A stretch of DNA of 14,015 nucleotides from Candidatus Saccharimonadota bacterium (lineage in GTDB: Bacteria; Patescibacteriota; Saccharimonadia; Saccharimonadales; Saccharimonadaceae): the NCBI GenBank assembly GCA_030527565.1, contig JAUNAO010000015.1:1-14015 (forward strand), written 5' to 3'. The notes under the pieces were generated by a model. That model searched no databases, was not told the DNA's origin, and saw nothing but the letters and a program-made list of their open reading frames with translations. Both the position numbers and the translations under genes were made by a program. Positions 6,944 through 12,094 of this stretch are shown here, piece by piece; the first letter of the stretch is position 1, and each line of letters starts with the position of its first letter.

Positions 6944-7156
6944 ATGGCTTATATAAGAAAGTTTAAAACTGGCTCGGGGGCAACTGGGGTGCAAGTTTGT
7001 TATAAGGAAGGGAATCGGGTGGTGCGGACGGTACATATTGGGTCGGGGGAGTCGGAAGCGGCTGTGGAAAAACTTGTGAAAAAAGCACAGGCGGTTATCG
7101 ACCAGGAGAAGGGAACAAAAACCTTATTTGATTTATCACGTTTCGACAAAAAATAA
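6944..7156 (+). CDS. Solo N-terminal domain of an IS1634/IS4-type transposase
   Basis: The 70-aa product begins MAYIRKFKTGSGATGVQVCY and continues with EGNRVVRTVHIGSGESEAAV, a short charged helix and TLFDLSRFDKK. This is the pattern I know from the first 60-70 residues of IS1634-like IS4-superfamily transposases (strand, strand, HIGSA, helix, QxSLFD). Full proteins run to roughly 450-600 aa with a DDE nuclease domain, which is entirely missing here. The gene does not look like random debris: it has a -10 box at leaderless spacing, an uninterrupted frame, and a strong terminator overlapping its stop. It may be a domesticated DNA-binding protein, a repressor derived from the transposase, or the stub left by a deletion. 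No DDE remnant is found downstream, where valS follows in the opposite direction. Confidence 0.75.
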   Translation: MAYIRKFKTGSGATGVQVCYKEGNRVVRTVHIGSGESEAAVEKLVKKAQAVIDQEKGTKTLFDLSRFDKK

Positions 7157-7177
7157 CCCCTGACGGGGTTATTTTTT
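7152..7177. terminator. Bidirectional terminator between the 6944 gene and valS
   Basis: A perfect 9-bp stem AATAACCCC (7152-7160) / GGGGTTATT (7165-7173) with loop TGAC. T-runs exist on both strands (T from 7172 on plus; AAAAAA at 7148-7153 giving T-run on minus). It includes the stop codon of the plus gene and abuts the valS stop (7176-7178). Confidence 0.93.
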
Positions 7178-9803
7178 AAATAAAGTTCAATTCGGCTTTT
7201 AATCGGTCGATGAGGCTGGATTTTTCCTTGACCAAGTCCATCGTCTCTTTGACGAGGTGGGCTGGGGCGCGGTCGACGTAATTCGGGTTCATCATCCGGG
7301 CATTTAAGGCATCTAATTCACGACCAACCGCGAGAATTTTCTCAGTTAAGGCGTCGCGATACTCGGTCACGACCTTTTCTGGAACGTCGAGATAGAGTTC
7401 GTGGTTCGCGAGAGCGAGGCGGAGGCCGCGTGGGGAGCCGTTGACGTTGTTAATCGACGGGACGCGGGTCAAGGTCTTGATCAAGAGTAAATTATCGTCA
7501 ATCAGCGCGTCATTTTCGTACAATAGGCCATATTTCTTCGCGTTATTGGTGCCTGGGAGGGCCTGTAAGGTGCCTCTTACTTCCGAGACGATAGACATAA
7601 GGATTTCGAACTGCTCGGCCGTTATTGGGTCAAATTTGAGCTCGTGAGGCCATTCCTCGAGGGCAATGAAGCCATCAGTCCAGCTTAAATTCTGCCAAAT
7701 TGCCTCGGTAACGAACGGAGCGAATGGGTGGAAGGCAATCAAAATCGTCTCTAAGGTCTTCTTTAAGAGAGGGATGTTGCGGTAGATTTTCTGGCTTTCG
7801 ACAAACCAGCCGGCGTATTTATCCCAGATTGTCTGATAAAGAGTCTCGACGGCCTCAGAGAAGCGATAATGTTTCATGTCGCTCTCGACCTGCTTCAAAC
7901 ACTCGTTCAATTCGCGGCAAATCCAGTCTTCGCCCATGTTATTCGTCGCAACTTCGCCGTCAACATCACCATCTTCGTCGATCATACCCTGAATCAAGCG
8001 GGAAATGTTCCAAAGTTTATTACAGAGGTTGCGACCGGAAACGACGGAGTTTTCGGAGAAAGCCTGGTTCATGCCGGCGGAGCGACCGCGGAGAATACCG
8101 AGGCGGAAAGCGTCGGAGCCGTATTTTGCGATCATGTCCATTGGGTTAATCACGTTGCCCTTAGATTTGCTCATCTTTTTGCCATGGGCGTCGAGGACGA
8201 GACCATGGAGATAAACTTCCTTAAACGGCACTTCGCCGGTTACATAGAGGCCCATCATAATCATCCGGGCGACCCAAGCGAAGAGAATATCGCCGGCGGT
8301 TTCCATGACGTTCAACGGATAATATGGGTTCGTGTTTTCAGGGGTCCAGTTCGTACAGACGATTGGCCAGTGCGCAGAAGAGAACCAAGTATCGAAGGTG
8401 TCTTCGTCGCGGACGTATTTCACACCAGCAACTTCGATCTCCTTAAGATGAGTTCGGCGGTCGAAAATCCAATCTGGTTCGTCAGTTGCGCGAGAGTCGA
8501 CTTTTTTAAACATTGGGATTGCGATACCCCAAGGAATTTGGCGGGAAATGTTCCAGTCTTTCAGGTTTTTCAGATAATCAACGAGAACTTTTTGCTTGTT
8601 TTCAGGGTGGAACTTAATTTCGTTGCGGTTAAGATGCTCGATCGCAGTTTTTGCAAGCTTTTCAACATCAACGAACCACTGTTCTTTCAGCATTGGCTCG
8701 ATTGTTGTTCCACATTTATAACAATGGGCGACAGAATGTTCGATTTTTTTCTCGCCACGGGCTAAATCGGCGTCTTTTAAGTCTTTTAAAACTTGTTTTC
8801 GGCAATCAGCGGTCGAGAGGCCGAGATATTTTTCTGGAACATTAATCATCTTGCCATCTTCGGAGATGACGCGGATGCGTTCGAGATTATGGCGTTCGCC
8901 AACTTCGAAATCGTTAAAATCGTGGGCTGGGGTGATCTTTACGGCACCAGTGCCGAATTCTGGGTCGGCGTGTTCATCAGCGATAATTTCAATTTCACGG
9001 TCGGTCAGAGGGAGTTTTACTTTTTTACCGATCAAATTTTTATAGCGTTCATCTTCAGGATTAACCGCAACGGCGGAGTCGCCAAAAAGGGTTTCCGGAC
9101 GAGTCGTCGAGACAATAATTTCAATATTTTCGTCCTCGACGAGTTTATAAGCGATATCCCAGAGCATACCTTTTTCGTCGGTATGTTCGACTTCGATGTC
9201 AGCGAAGGCAGTTTGGTGTTTTGGACAGAAGTTAACGAGTTTTTCACCACGATAAATCAAGCCGTCATTCCACATTTTTTCGAAAGTTGTATAAGCGCGG
9301 TCAATAACGTTTTCGTCGAGAGTAAAGGTTAGGTCATCCCAAGAGCAGGAAGCACCAAGGGCACGGATTTGGAGCTCCATATTGCCACGTTGTTCAGCAA
9401 CAAAGTTCCAAACCTGAGAGTAGAGGGAATCGCGATCGTATTCGAAGCGGGAATGACCCTTCGACTCGAGGAAGCGTTCATAGACGACCCAGGTTTCGAA
9501 GCCGGCATGGTCGGCACCAGGGATAAACCAAGAACTTTTGCCGCGAAGGCGGTAGTAGCGAGTAAGAGAATCTTCGATTGCGATAGTTAGGCCATGGCCG
9601 ATATGGAGATTACCGTTCGCGTTCGGAGGCGGCATAACGATCGAAAACGTATTCGGATCGTTCTCGTTCCGGTCGTCGTCGCCATCGGCGTTGTTGTCGG
9701 TCGGGAGAGTTGAGAGTTTTGGCGCGAAGACGCCTTCGGTTTCCCAAGCCGCATAAATATCTGTTTCAAAGTCCCCTGGTTCATAACTACTCGCGAATTT
9801 CAT
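7176..9803 (-). CDS. valS: Valyl-tRNA synthetase
   Basis: ValRS charges tRNA-Val in the cytoplasm. The 875-aa class I synthetase is of normal length. It carries HIGH at 67-70 in PPPNANGNLHIGHGL, FIPGADHAGFETW at about 93-105, an editing (CP1) domain with TTRPETLFGD (233-242) and GTGAVKITPAHDF (284-296), cysteine-bearing knuckles (NFCPKHQ near 191-197 and CYKCGTTIEP), the KMSKSKGN loop (K543-S547 being KMSKS), an anticodon-binding helical domain, and a C-terminal coiled-coil arm whose start MNPNYVDRAPAHLV is typical of ValRS. An acidic low-complexity insert (residues 37-50, NNADGDDDRNENDP) precedes the active site. The ATG at 9803 follows an extended -10 by 6 bases with no Shine-Dalgarno, implying a leaderless mRNA. 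Terminated by the shared hairpin at 7152-7173. Confidence 0.98.
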   Translation of the reverse strand: MKFASSYEPGDFETDIYAAWETEGVFAPKLSTLPTDNNADGDDDRNENDPNTFSIVMPPPNANGNLHIGHGLTIAIEDSLTRYYRLRGKSSWFIPGADHAGFETWVVYERFLESKGHSRFEYDRDSLYSQVWNFVAEQRGNMELQIRALGASCSWDDLTFTLDENVIDRAYTTFEKMWNDGLIYRGEKLVNFCPKHQTAFADIEVEHTDEKGMLWDIAYKLVEDENIEIIVSTTRPETLFGDSAVAVNPEDERYKNLIGKKVKLPLTDREIEIIADEHADPEFGTGAVKITPAHDFNDFEVGERHNLERIRVISEDGKMINVPEKYLGLSTADCRKQVLKDLKDADLARGEKKIEHSVAHCYKCGTTIEPMLKEQWFVDVEKLAKTAIEHLNRNEIKFHPENKQKVLVDYLKNLKDWNISRQIPWGIAIPMFKKVDSRATDEPDWIFDRRTHLKEIEVAGVKYVRDEDTFDTWFSSAHWPIVCTNWTPENTNPYYPLNVMETAGDILFAWVARMIMMGLYVTGEVPFKEVYLHGLVLDAHGKKMSKSKGNVINPMDMIAKYGSDAFRLGILRGRSAGMNQAFSENSVVSGRNLCNKLWNISRLIQGMIDEDGDVDGEVATNNMGEDWICRELNECLKQVESDMKHYRFSEAVETLYQTIWDKYAGWFVESQKIYRNIPLLKKTLETILIAFHPFAPFVTEAIWQNLSWTDGFIALEEWPHELKFDPITAEQFEILMSIVSEVRGTLQALPGTNNAKKYGLLYENDALIDDNLLLIKTLTRVPSINNVNGSPRGLRLALANHELYLDVPEKVVTEYRDALTEKILAVGRELDALNARMMNPNYVDRAPAHLVKETMDLVKEKSSLIDRLKAELNFI

Positions 9804-9809
9804 GAGGTA

Positions 9810-9818
9810 ATTATAACA
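9810..9818 (-). promoter_or_regulatory. Promoter of valS (leaderless)
   Basis: TGT-TATAAT, then 6 bases (TACCTC), then ATG. It lies between the PAP2 stop (9839) and valS, so valS has its own promoter in addition to possible read-through from the PAP2 gene. Confidence 0.75.
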
Positions 9819-9838
9819 TAATTAGAGAGCTTCGGAAA

Positions 9839-10330
9839 TTATTTTTTCTCTTTAATAGCCAAGTAGTAGAAAGTGGCGAAGATAATGCCAAAGACGATCC
9901 CACAGGCGACATCAGCTGGCCAATGGTTGTTCGAGATAAGGCGACCGGCGCAGGCGATAATGAGAAGAACTAGCATAATTAAATCGAGGAGGACGAGGAG
10001 GGGTTTCGACTTAATGTATTTCGGAAGGGCGAGGGCGGTCGTTAGGAAGACGGTTGTAATGAGCATGGCATGGGTCGAAGGGAAGGAAGGTTTAGTTGGG
10101 TCGTTTGGGGCGGTACCGATCACCCAAATATAATCAAAAACAATGTAAGTTAAAACGAGGAGAAAAAAGGGAAGCGCGAGGGCGCGAATCGGTTTGTCGA
10201 TTTTTTTCAGGCCTTTTTGGTCGCTTTTTTGGCAAAGTTGAGTGAGGCCGATAAAGCCGAAGATGGCGACGATAAAAATAGCCGCGTACATGATGATATC
10301 TGATATGAGATCCCAATTTTCGATGTCCAT
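9839..10330 (-). CDS. PAP2-superfamily membrane phosphatase
   Basis: A 163-aa multi-helix membrane protein of the type 2 phosphatidic acid phosphatase superfamily, whose members dephosphorylate lipid phosphates such as undecaprenyl pyrophosphate or phosphatidic acid. Motif 2 is seen as PSFPSTHA and motif 3 as GRLISNNHWPADV (R, catalytic H, D). The usual motif 1 (K-x6-R-P) is not obvious; the basic stretch KKIDKPIRA is the only candidate. About five hydrophobic helices are visible. I choose ATG 10330 (MDIENWD) rather than the in-frame GTG at 10345 because the GTG lies in the -10 box and the ATG sits 6 bases after TATAAT. A role in recycling the lipid carrier would fit the FemAB pair, but the link is inference. 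Confidence 0.88.
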   Translation of the reverse strand: MDIENWDLISDIIMYAAIFIVAIFGFIGLTQLCQKSDQKGLKKIDKPIRALALPFFLLVLTYIVFDYIWVIGTAPNDPTKPSFPSTHAMLITTVFLTTALALPKYIKSKPLLVLLDLIMLVLLIIACAGRLISNNHWPADVACGIVFGIIFATFYYLAIKEKK

Positions 10331-10336
10331 AGTTCC

Positions 10337-10342
10337 ATTATA
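10337..10342 (-). promoter_or_regulatory. Promoter of the PAP2 gene (leaderless)
   Basis: TATAAT on the minus strand, then GGAACT, then ATG: the same 6-base spacing as for rlmH, the FemAB operon and valS. It lacks the exact TGn extension (GTG precedes). Confidence 0.65.
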
Positions 10343-10375
10343 CACTATTTTTCGGCAAGAAAAGCATACGCGGTA

Positions 10376-10404
10376 TTGACTTTTTTCGAAAAGTGTGCTA
10401 TAAT
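10376..10404 (+). promoter_or_regulatory. Promoter of the first small-paralogue unit
   Basis: TTGACT (10376-10381), 17 bases, TATAAT (10399-10404) with TGC extension. It is the best -35/-10 pair in the window. Predicted +1 is about 10411, giving a 90-base leader. Confidence 0.88.
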
Positions 10405-10410
10405 AGAAAG

Positions 10411-10500
10411 GATTGGAGTAATTTCCTGGTACCTTTAAAACTAAATCGTTTGTTTTAATGCTGGTGAATTATTCTGAAAAAATGGAAGGGGGTGACCTGT
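10411..10500 (+). promoter_or_regulatory. Structured 5' leader of unit 1, complementary to the unit's 3' end
   Basis: The leader holds GGTACCTTTAAAACTAAA (10429-10446), a boxA-like motif shared with unit 3. A local hairpin pairs 10435-10441 and 10443-10445 with 10452-10458 and 10449-10451, with one bulged T. Bases 10440-10455 can instead pair with 11309-11324 just before the terminator: 12 perfect pairs and then G-U, two A-U, U-G. The ribosome binding site GGAAGGGGG (10484-10492) ends 8 bases before ATG 10501. Pairings are seen in sequence; function is inferred. Confidence 0.6.
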
Positions 10501-10848
10501 ATGACAATAACAAATTTCGATAAGGCAGGGCTTTTTAACAGAGACATGTGCTATGTTAATCTGACAAAGAAAGACCTACCGTTTTCGGGTCCGGATGGTG
10601 AGACGATGATTCAACCTTTGCGTTTCCAGGAGGATGGCAAGAACAAGGAACGTTTCCTTGTTGAGTTGTTCGAAGGAACTCCGAAGTTGGACAAGGTTGA
10701 AATTATCCAAGTGCTCTGGAGAGACTTAAAGTCTCGCTATGGCGACAACTGCGTGGTTGTGTTTAGGGTTGAGGTTGCGAGCGAAAGCAATGAGCTTCGT
10801 AAGGTATCTTGGTCCGATAATGTTTATTTGGATATCAAAAAAGTCTGA
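10501..10848 (+). CDS. Small protein of unknown function, paralogue 1
   Basis: The 115-aa soluble product matches no family I know. It opens MTITNFDKAGLFNRDMCYVN and then LT, with IQPLRF and a C-terminal half VEIIQVLWRDLKSRYGDN then VVVFRVEV and VSWSDNVYLDIKKV. The same order of elements (N-F/L-x-K/E-A/S, V/I-N-L-T about 13-15 residues later, a P-L/M pair, a basic helix ending F/Y-G, then a beta strand) recurs in the next two genes, so the three are divergent tandem duplicates. A small alpha/beta fold is likely; there is no signal peptide or membrane helix. ATG 10501 is fixed by GGAAGGGGG 8 bases upstream; the upstream in-frame GTG (10492) lies within that site. It is transcribed with the following gene: there is no terminator until 11326. 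Confidence 0.85.
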   Translation: MTITNFDKAGLFNRDMCYVNLTKKDLPFSGPDGETMIQPLRFQEDGKNKERFLVELFEGTPKLDKVEIIQVLWRDLKSRYGDNCVVVFRVEVASESNELRKVSWSDNVYLDIKKV

Positions 10849-10872
10849 AATTATTGAGAGAGGAAGTTGAGT

Positions 10873-10974
10873 ATGGGCGAAAGAAATCCAGCAGATGCGA
10901 TGGATATGAGAACGAGTGACGACGTGTTCGAATTTGGGGATTATAGTGAATCTTCGAGAGGCGATTATCTATAA
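10873..10974 (+). CDS. 33-codon ORF overlapping paralogue 2, likely its displaced N terminus or a coupling peptide
   Basis: ATG 10873 has the best ribosome binding site of this gene pair (GAGAGGAAG, 6-base spacing), 24 bases after the stop of paralogue 1. It reads MGERNPADAMDMRTSDDVFE and stops at 10972-10974. The paralogue-like frame runs one base ahead of it. Deleting one G of GGGG (10936-10939) would fuse the two into one continuous 146-codon frame. Alternatives are a real short coupling ORF, a frameshift mutation, a homopolymer sequencing error, or programmed +1 shifting. Confidence 0.5.
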   Translation: MGERNPADAMDMRTSDDVFEFGDYSESSRGDYL

Positions 10975-11314
10975 TCCGACCGAACAGTTGCTTAGAGTGA
11001 ATTTGACGGCGAATTCGTTGCCGGTTGATGTGCTTGGGGAGATCTGCATTGAGCCGTTGATCTGCCTTCGAAACGAAAGGGAGATGCCAGTACACAAGTT
11101 GTGTAATCTGTTATCTCCGCTCGAGCAAAAGACGGCGTTTCGAAATATCGTGCGCGATGTAACTAAAGTGTTCGGGCACGAGGTGCGTACGGCACTGTTT
11201 ATTTTCGAAGATACACTTCACGCGCCACAAGCAGCTGTGGCATTCTCAAAAGCCGAGCATGGCGATTATCAATGGTATGGGAATCTTGTAACCAAAGAAA
11301 CTTATACCGAATAA
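10946..11314 (+). CDS. Small protein of unknown function, paralogue 2 (frame-offset 5' end)
   Basis: From GTG 10946 the 122-aa product begins MNLREAIIYNPTEQLLRVNL then T, which lines up with NFDKAGLF...VNLT of paralogue 1 and NLDKSTIF...INLT of paralogue 3. It continues with IEPLICL and a helix IVRDVTKVFGHE followed by TALFIFED, matching the other two in order. The C terminus is longer and diverged (DYQWYGNLVTKETYTE). Start choice is uncertain. GTG 10946 has GGGGA 5 bases upstream and aligns with the paralogues. GTG 10916 is possible. The strong ribosome binding site belongs to ATG 10873 in another frame, so this gene may be translated by coupling or be the distal part of a frameshifted gene. 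Its stop overlaps the 3' strand of the long-range pairing. Confidence 0.65.
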   Translation: MNLREAIIYNPTEQLLRVNLTANSLPVDVLGEICIEPLICLRNEREMPVHKLCNLLSPLEQKTAFRNIVRDVTKVFGHEVRTALFIFEDTLHAPQAAVAFSKAEHGDYQWYGNLVTKETYTE

Positions 11315-11352
11315 ACGATTTAGTGAAAACCCGCTTTTCAAGGCGGGTTTTT
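11309..11352 (+). terminator. Unit 1 3' pairing strand and intrinsic terminator
   Basis: Terminator stem AAAACCCGC (11326-11334) / GCGGGTTTT (11343-11351) with T-run 11348-11352. Directly upstream, with one unpaired base (11325), 11309-11324 is complementary to leader bases 10440-10455, the core being AAACGATTTAGT (11313-11324). Confidence 0.88.
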
Positions 11353-11364
11353 GCAATGGTGCGG

Positions 11365-11393
11365 TTGATTTATTCTAGGGTTTGTGGGATAAT
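11365..11393 (+). promoter_or_regulatory. Promoter of the second small-paralogue unit
   Basis: TTGATT (11365-11370), 17 bases, GATAAT (11388-11393) with TGG extension. Predicted +1 is 11400, only about 48 bases after the unit 1 terminator. Confidence 0.8.
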
Positions 11394-11399
11394 GGACGG

Positions 11400-11460
11400 A
11401 TTCGGGGGCGTACCTTGAGAACTAAACACTAAAACCGCAAAATTATGAAGGGGGAGTTCG
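11400..11460 (+). promoter_or_regulatory. 5' leader of unit 3 with boxA-like motif and 17-nt 3'-UTR complement
   Basis: CGTACCTTGAGAACTAAA (11409-11426) matches the unit 1 leader motif at 14 of 18 positions in hand alignment. AACTAAACACTAAAACC (11420-11436) is the exact reverse complement of 11823-11839, just before this unit's terminator. The ribosome binding site GAAGGGGG lies at 11448-11454, 6 bases before ATG 11461. Confidence 0.65.
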
Positions 11461-11814
11461 ATGAGAATCTTTAATTTGGACAAATCTACAATTTTTTGCG
11501 AAGGAAACGATACGATTTTGATCAATTTAACGCGGCGACCGCTGTGTCGGAATTGTGATGGGAAGGCTGTATCTTTAACGCCGATGGAAATTTCTTACAA
11601 GAAAAATATCATGTCTGCGGCTGAGGCTTTGGCCAAAATGGGCTCGTGGGGACGGCGACAGGTTTATATGGCGAAAATCTGCACGAAGGCAGAACGGAAG
11701 TATGGAAAGTTTCATCAAATCAGGATTTTTATCAATAACGATCATAATAATGTTGGGACGCATAAGGCGTCTTGGACGAGTAGTGTTGTTATTGAAGTAA
11801 GAGAATTAGTTTAG
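11461..11814 (+). CDS. Small protein of unknown function, paralogue 3
   Basis: The 117-aa basic, soluble product opens MRIFNLDKSTIFCEGNDTIL then INLT, with two cysteines in RPLCRNCDGK, followed by SLTPMEIS, a long basic helix (about residues 60-80) ending ERKYGK, a strand QIRIFINND, and KASWTSSVVIEVRELV. The last segment aligns with paralogue 1 (KVSWSDNVYLDIKKV), and the N terminus with both neighbours. No known family is recognised. It stands alone between its own promoter and terminator, with the same leader style as unit 1. C10 residues such as the CxxC-like CRNC (about residues 29-32) are absent from paralogues 1 and 2, so metal binding is not a family trait. Confidence 0.85.
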   Translation: MRIFNLDKSTIFCEGNDTILINLTRRPLCRNCDGKAVSLTPMEISYKKNIMSAAEALAKMGSWGRRQVYMAKICTKAERKYGKFHQIRIFINNDHNNVGTHKASWTSSVVIEVRELV

Positions 11815-11822
11815 GAGATTCA

Positions 11823-11868
11823 GGTTTTAGTGTTTAGTTTGCCCGCCGAAATGGCGGGCGTTTTTTTT
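11823..11868 (+). terminator. Unit 3 3' pairing strand and intrinsic terminator
   Basis: Stem GCCCGCC (11841-11847) / GGCGGGC (11853-11859), loop GAAAT, T-run 11861-11868. GGTTTTAGTGTTTAGTT (11823-11839) lies one base upstream of the stem and is perfectly complementary to the leader at 11420-11436. Confidence 0.92.
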
Positions 11869-11879
11869 GTTAGTTGCAT

Positions 11880-12000
11880 CAAAAAAGCAAAGTAAAAGTT
11901 CATGCGAGGGACGGCTACGTCCGGCCCGTCGTTACGGGCGGACTTGCCTCACTGCGAGGTCGTAACCTCGCAAAGCCCTCGCATCAAACTTTTACTTTGC
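11880..12000 (-). repeat. Branched 114-nt palindrome, probable terminator or structured RNA after tRNA-Arg
   Basis: The arms 11887-11910 and 11976-12000 pair over 23 bp (14 + 9, with a 1x2 internal loop). Inside are two further hairpins: 11919-11943 (10 bp with one bulged G, CGTT loop) and 11953-11972 (perfect 8 bp TGCGAGGT/ACCTCGCA, CGTA loop). On the minus strand the outer stem is followed at once by six T (11886-11881), so it could end the tRNA-Arg transcript. It may equally be a small palindromic mobile element or a structured RNA. No coding frame is credible here. Confidence 0.65.
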
Positions 12001-12017
12001 GCTATTCAATATCAAAA

Positions 12018-12094
12018 TGGTACACCCGACAGGATTCGAACCTACGACCTTTGGCTCCGCAAGCCAACGCTCTATCCAGCTGAGCTACGGGTGC
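12018..12094 (-). tRNA. tRNA-Arg (anticodon GCG)
   Basis: On the minus strand GCACCCG (12094-12088) pairs with CGGGTGT (12028-12022), the terminal pair being G-U. Discriminator A and encoded CCA (12020-12018) follow. The anticodon stem TTGGC/GCCAA encloses TTGCGGA, so the anticodon is GCG (12060-12058), reading CGC and CGU. The T-arm GGTTCGAATCC is intact. The usual bacterial CGN reader has ACG, edited to ICG by TadA; a G34 form is unusual. Confidence 0.95.

Noticed and set aside
7869..8765. 298-codon plus-strand frame opposite valS
   Set aside because: It is a mirror frame of the well-conserved ValRS gene; there is no start signal and no family resemblance.
10492..10500. GTG 10492 as start of paralogue 1
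   Set aside because: The codon lies inside the GGAAGGGGG ribosome binding site that correctly serves ATG 10501.
10440..11839. The leader/trailer complements as terminal inverted repeats of inserted elements
   Set aside because: Copies of one element would share repeat sequence. Here only ACTAAA is common, the rest differ but are compensated within each unit, and the position relative to promoter and terminator is fixed.
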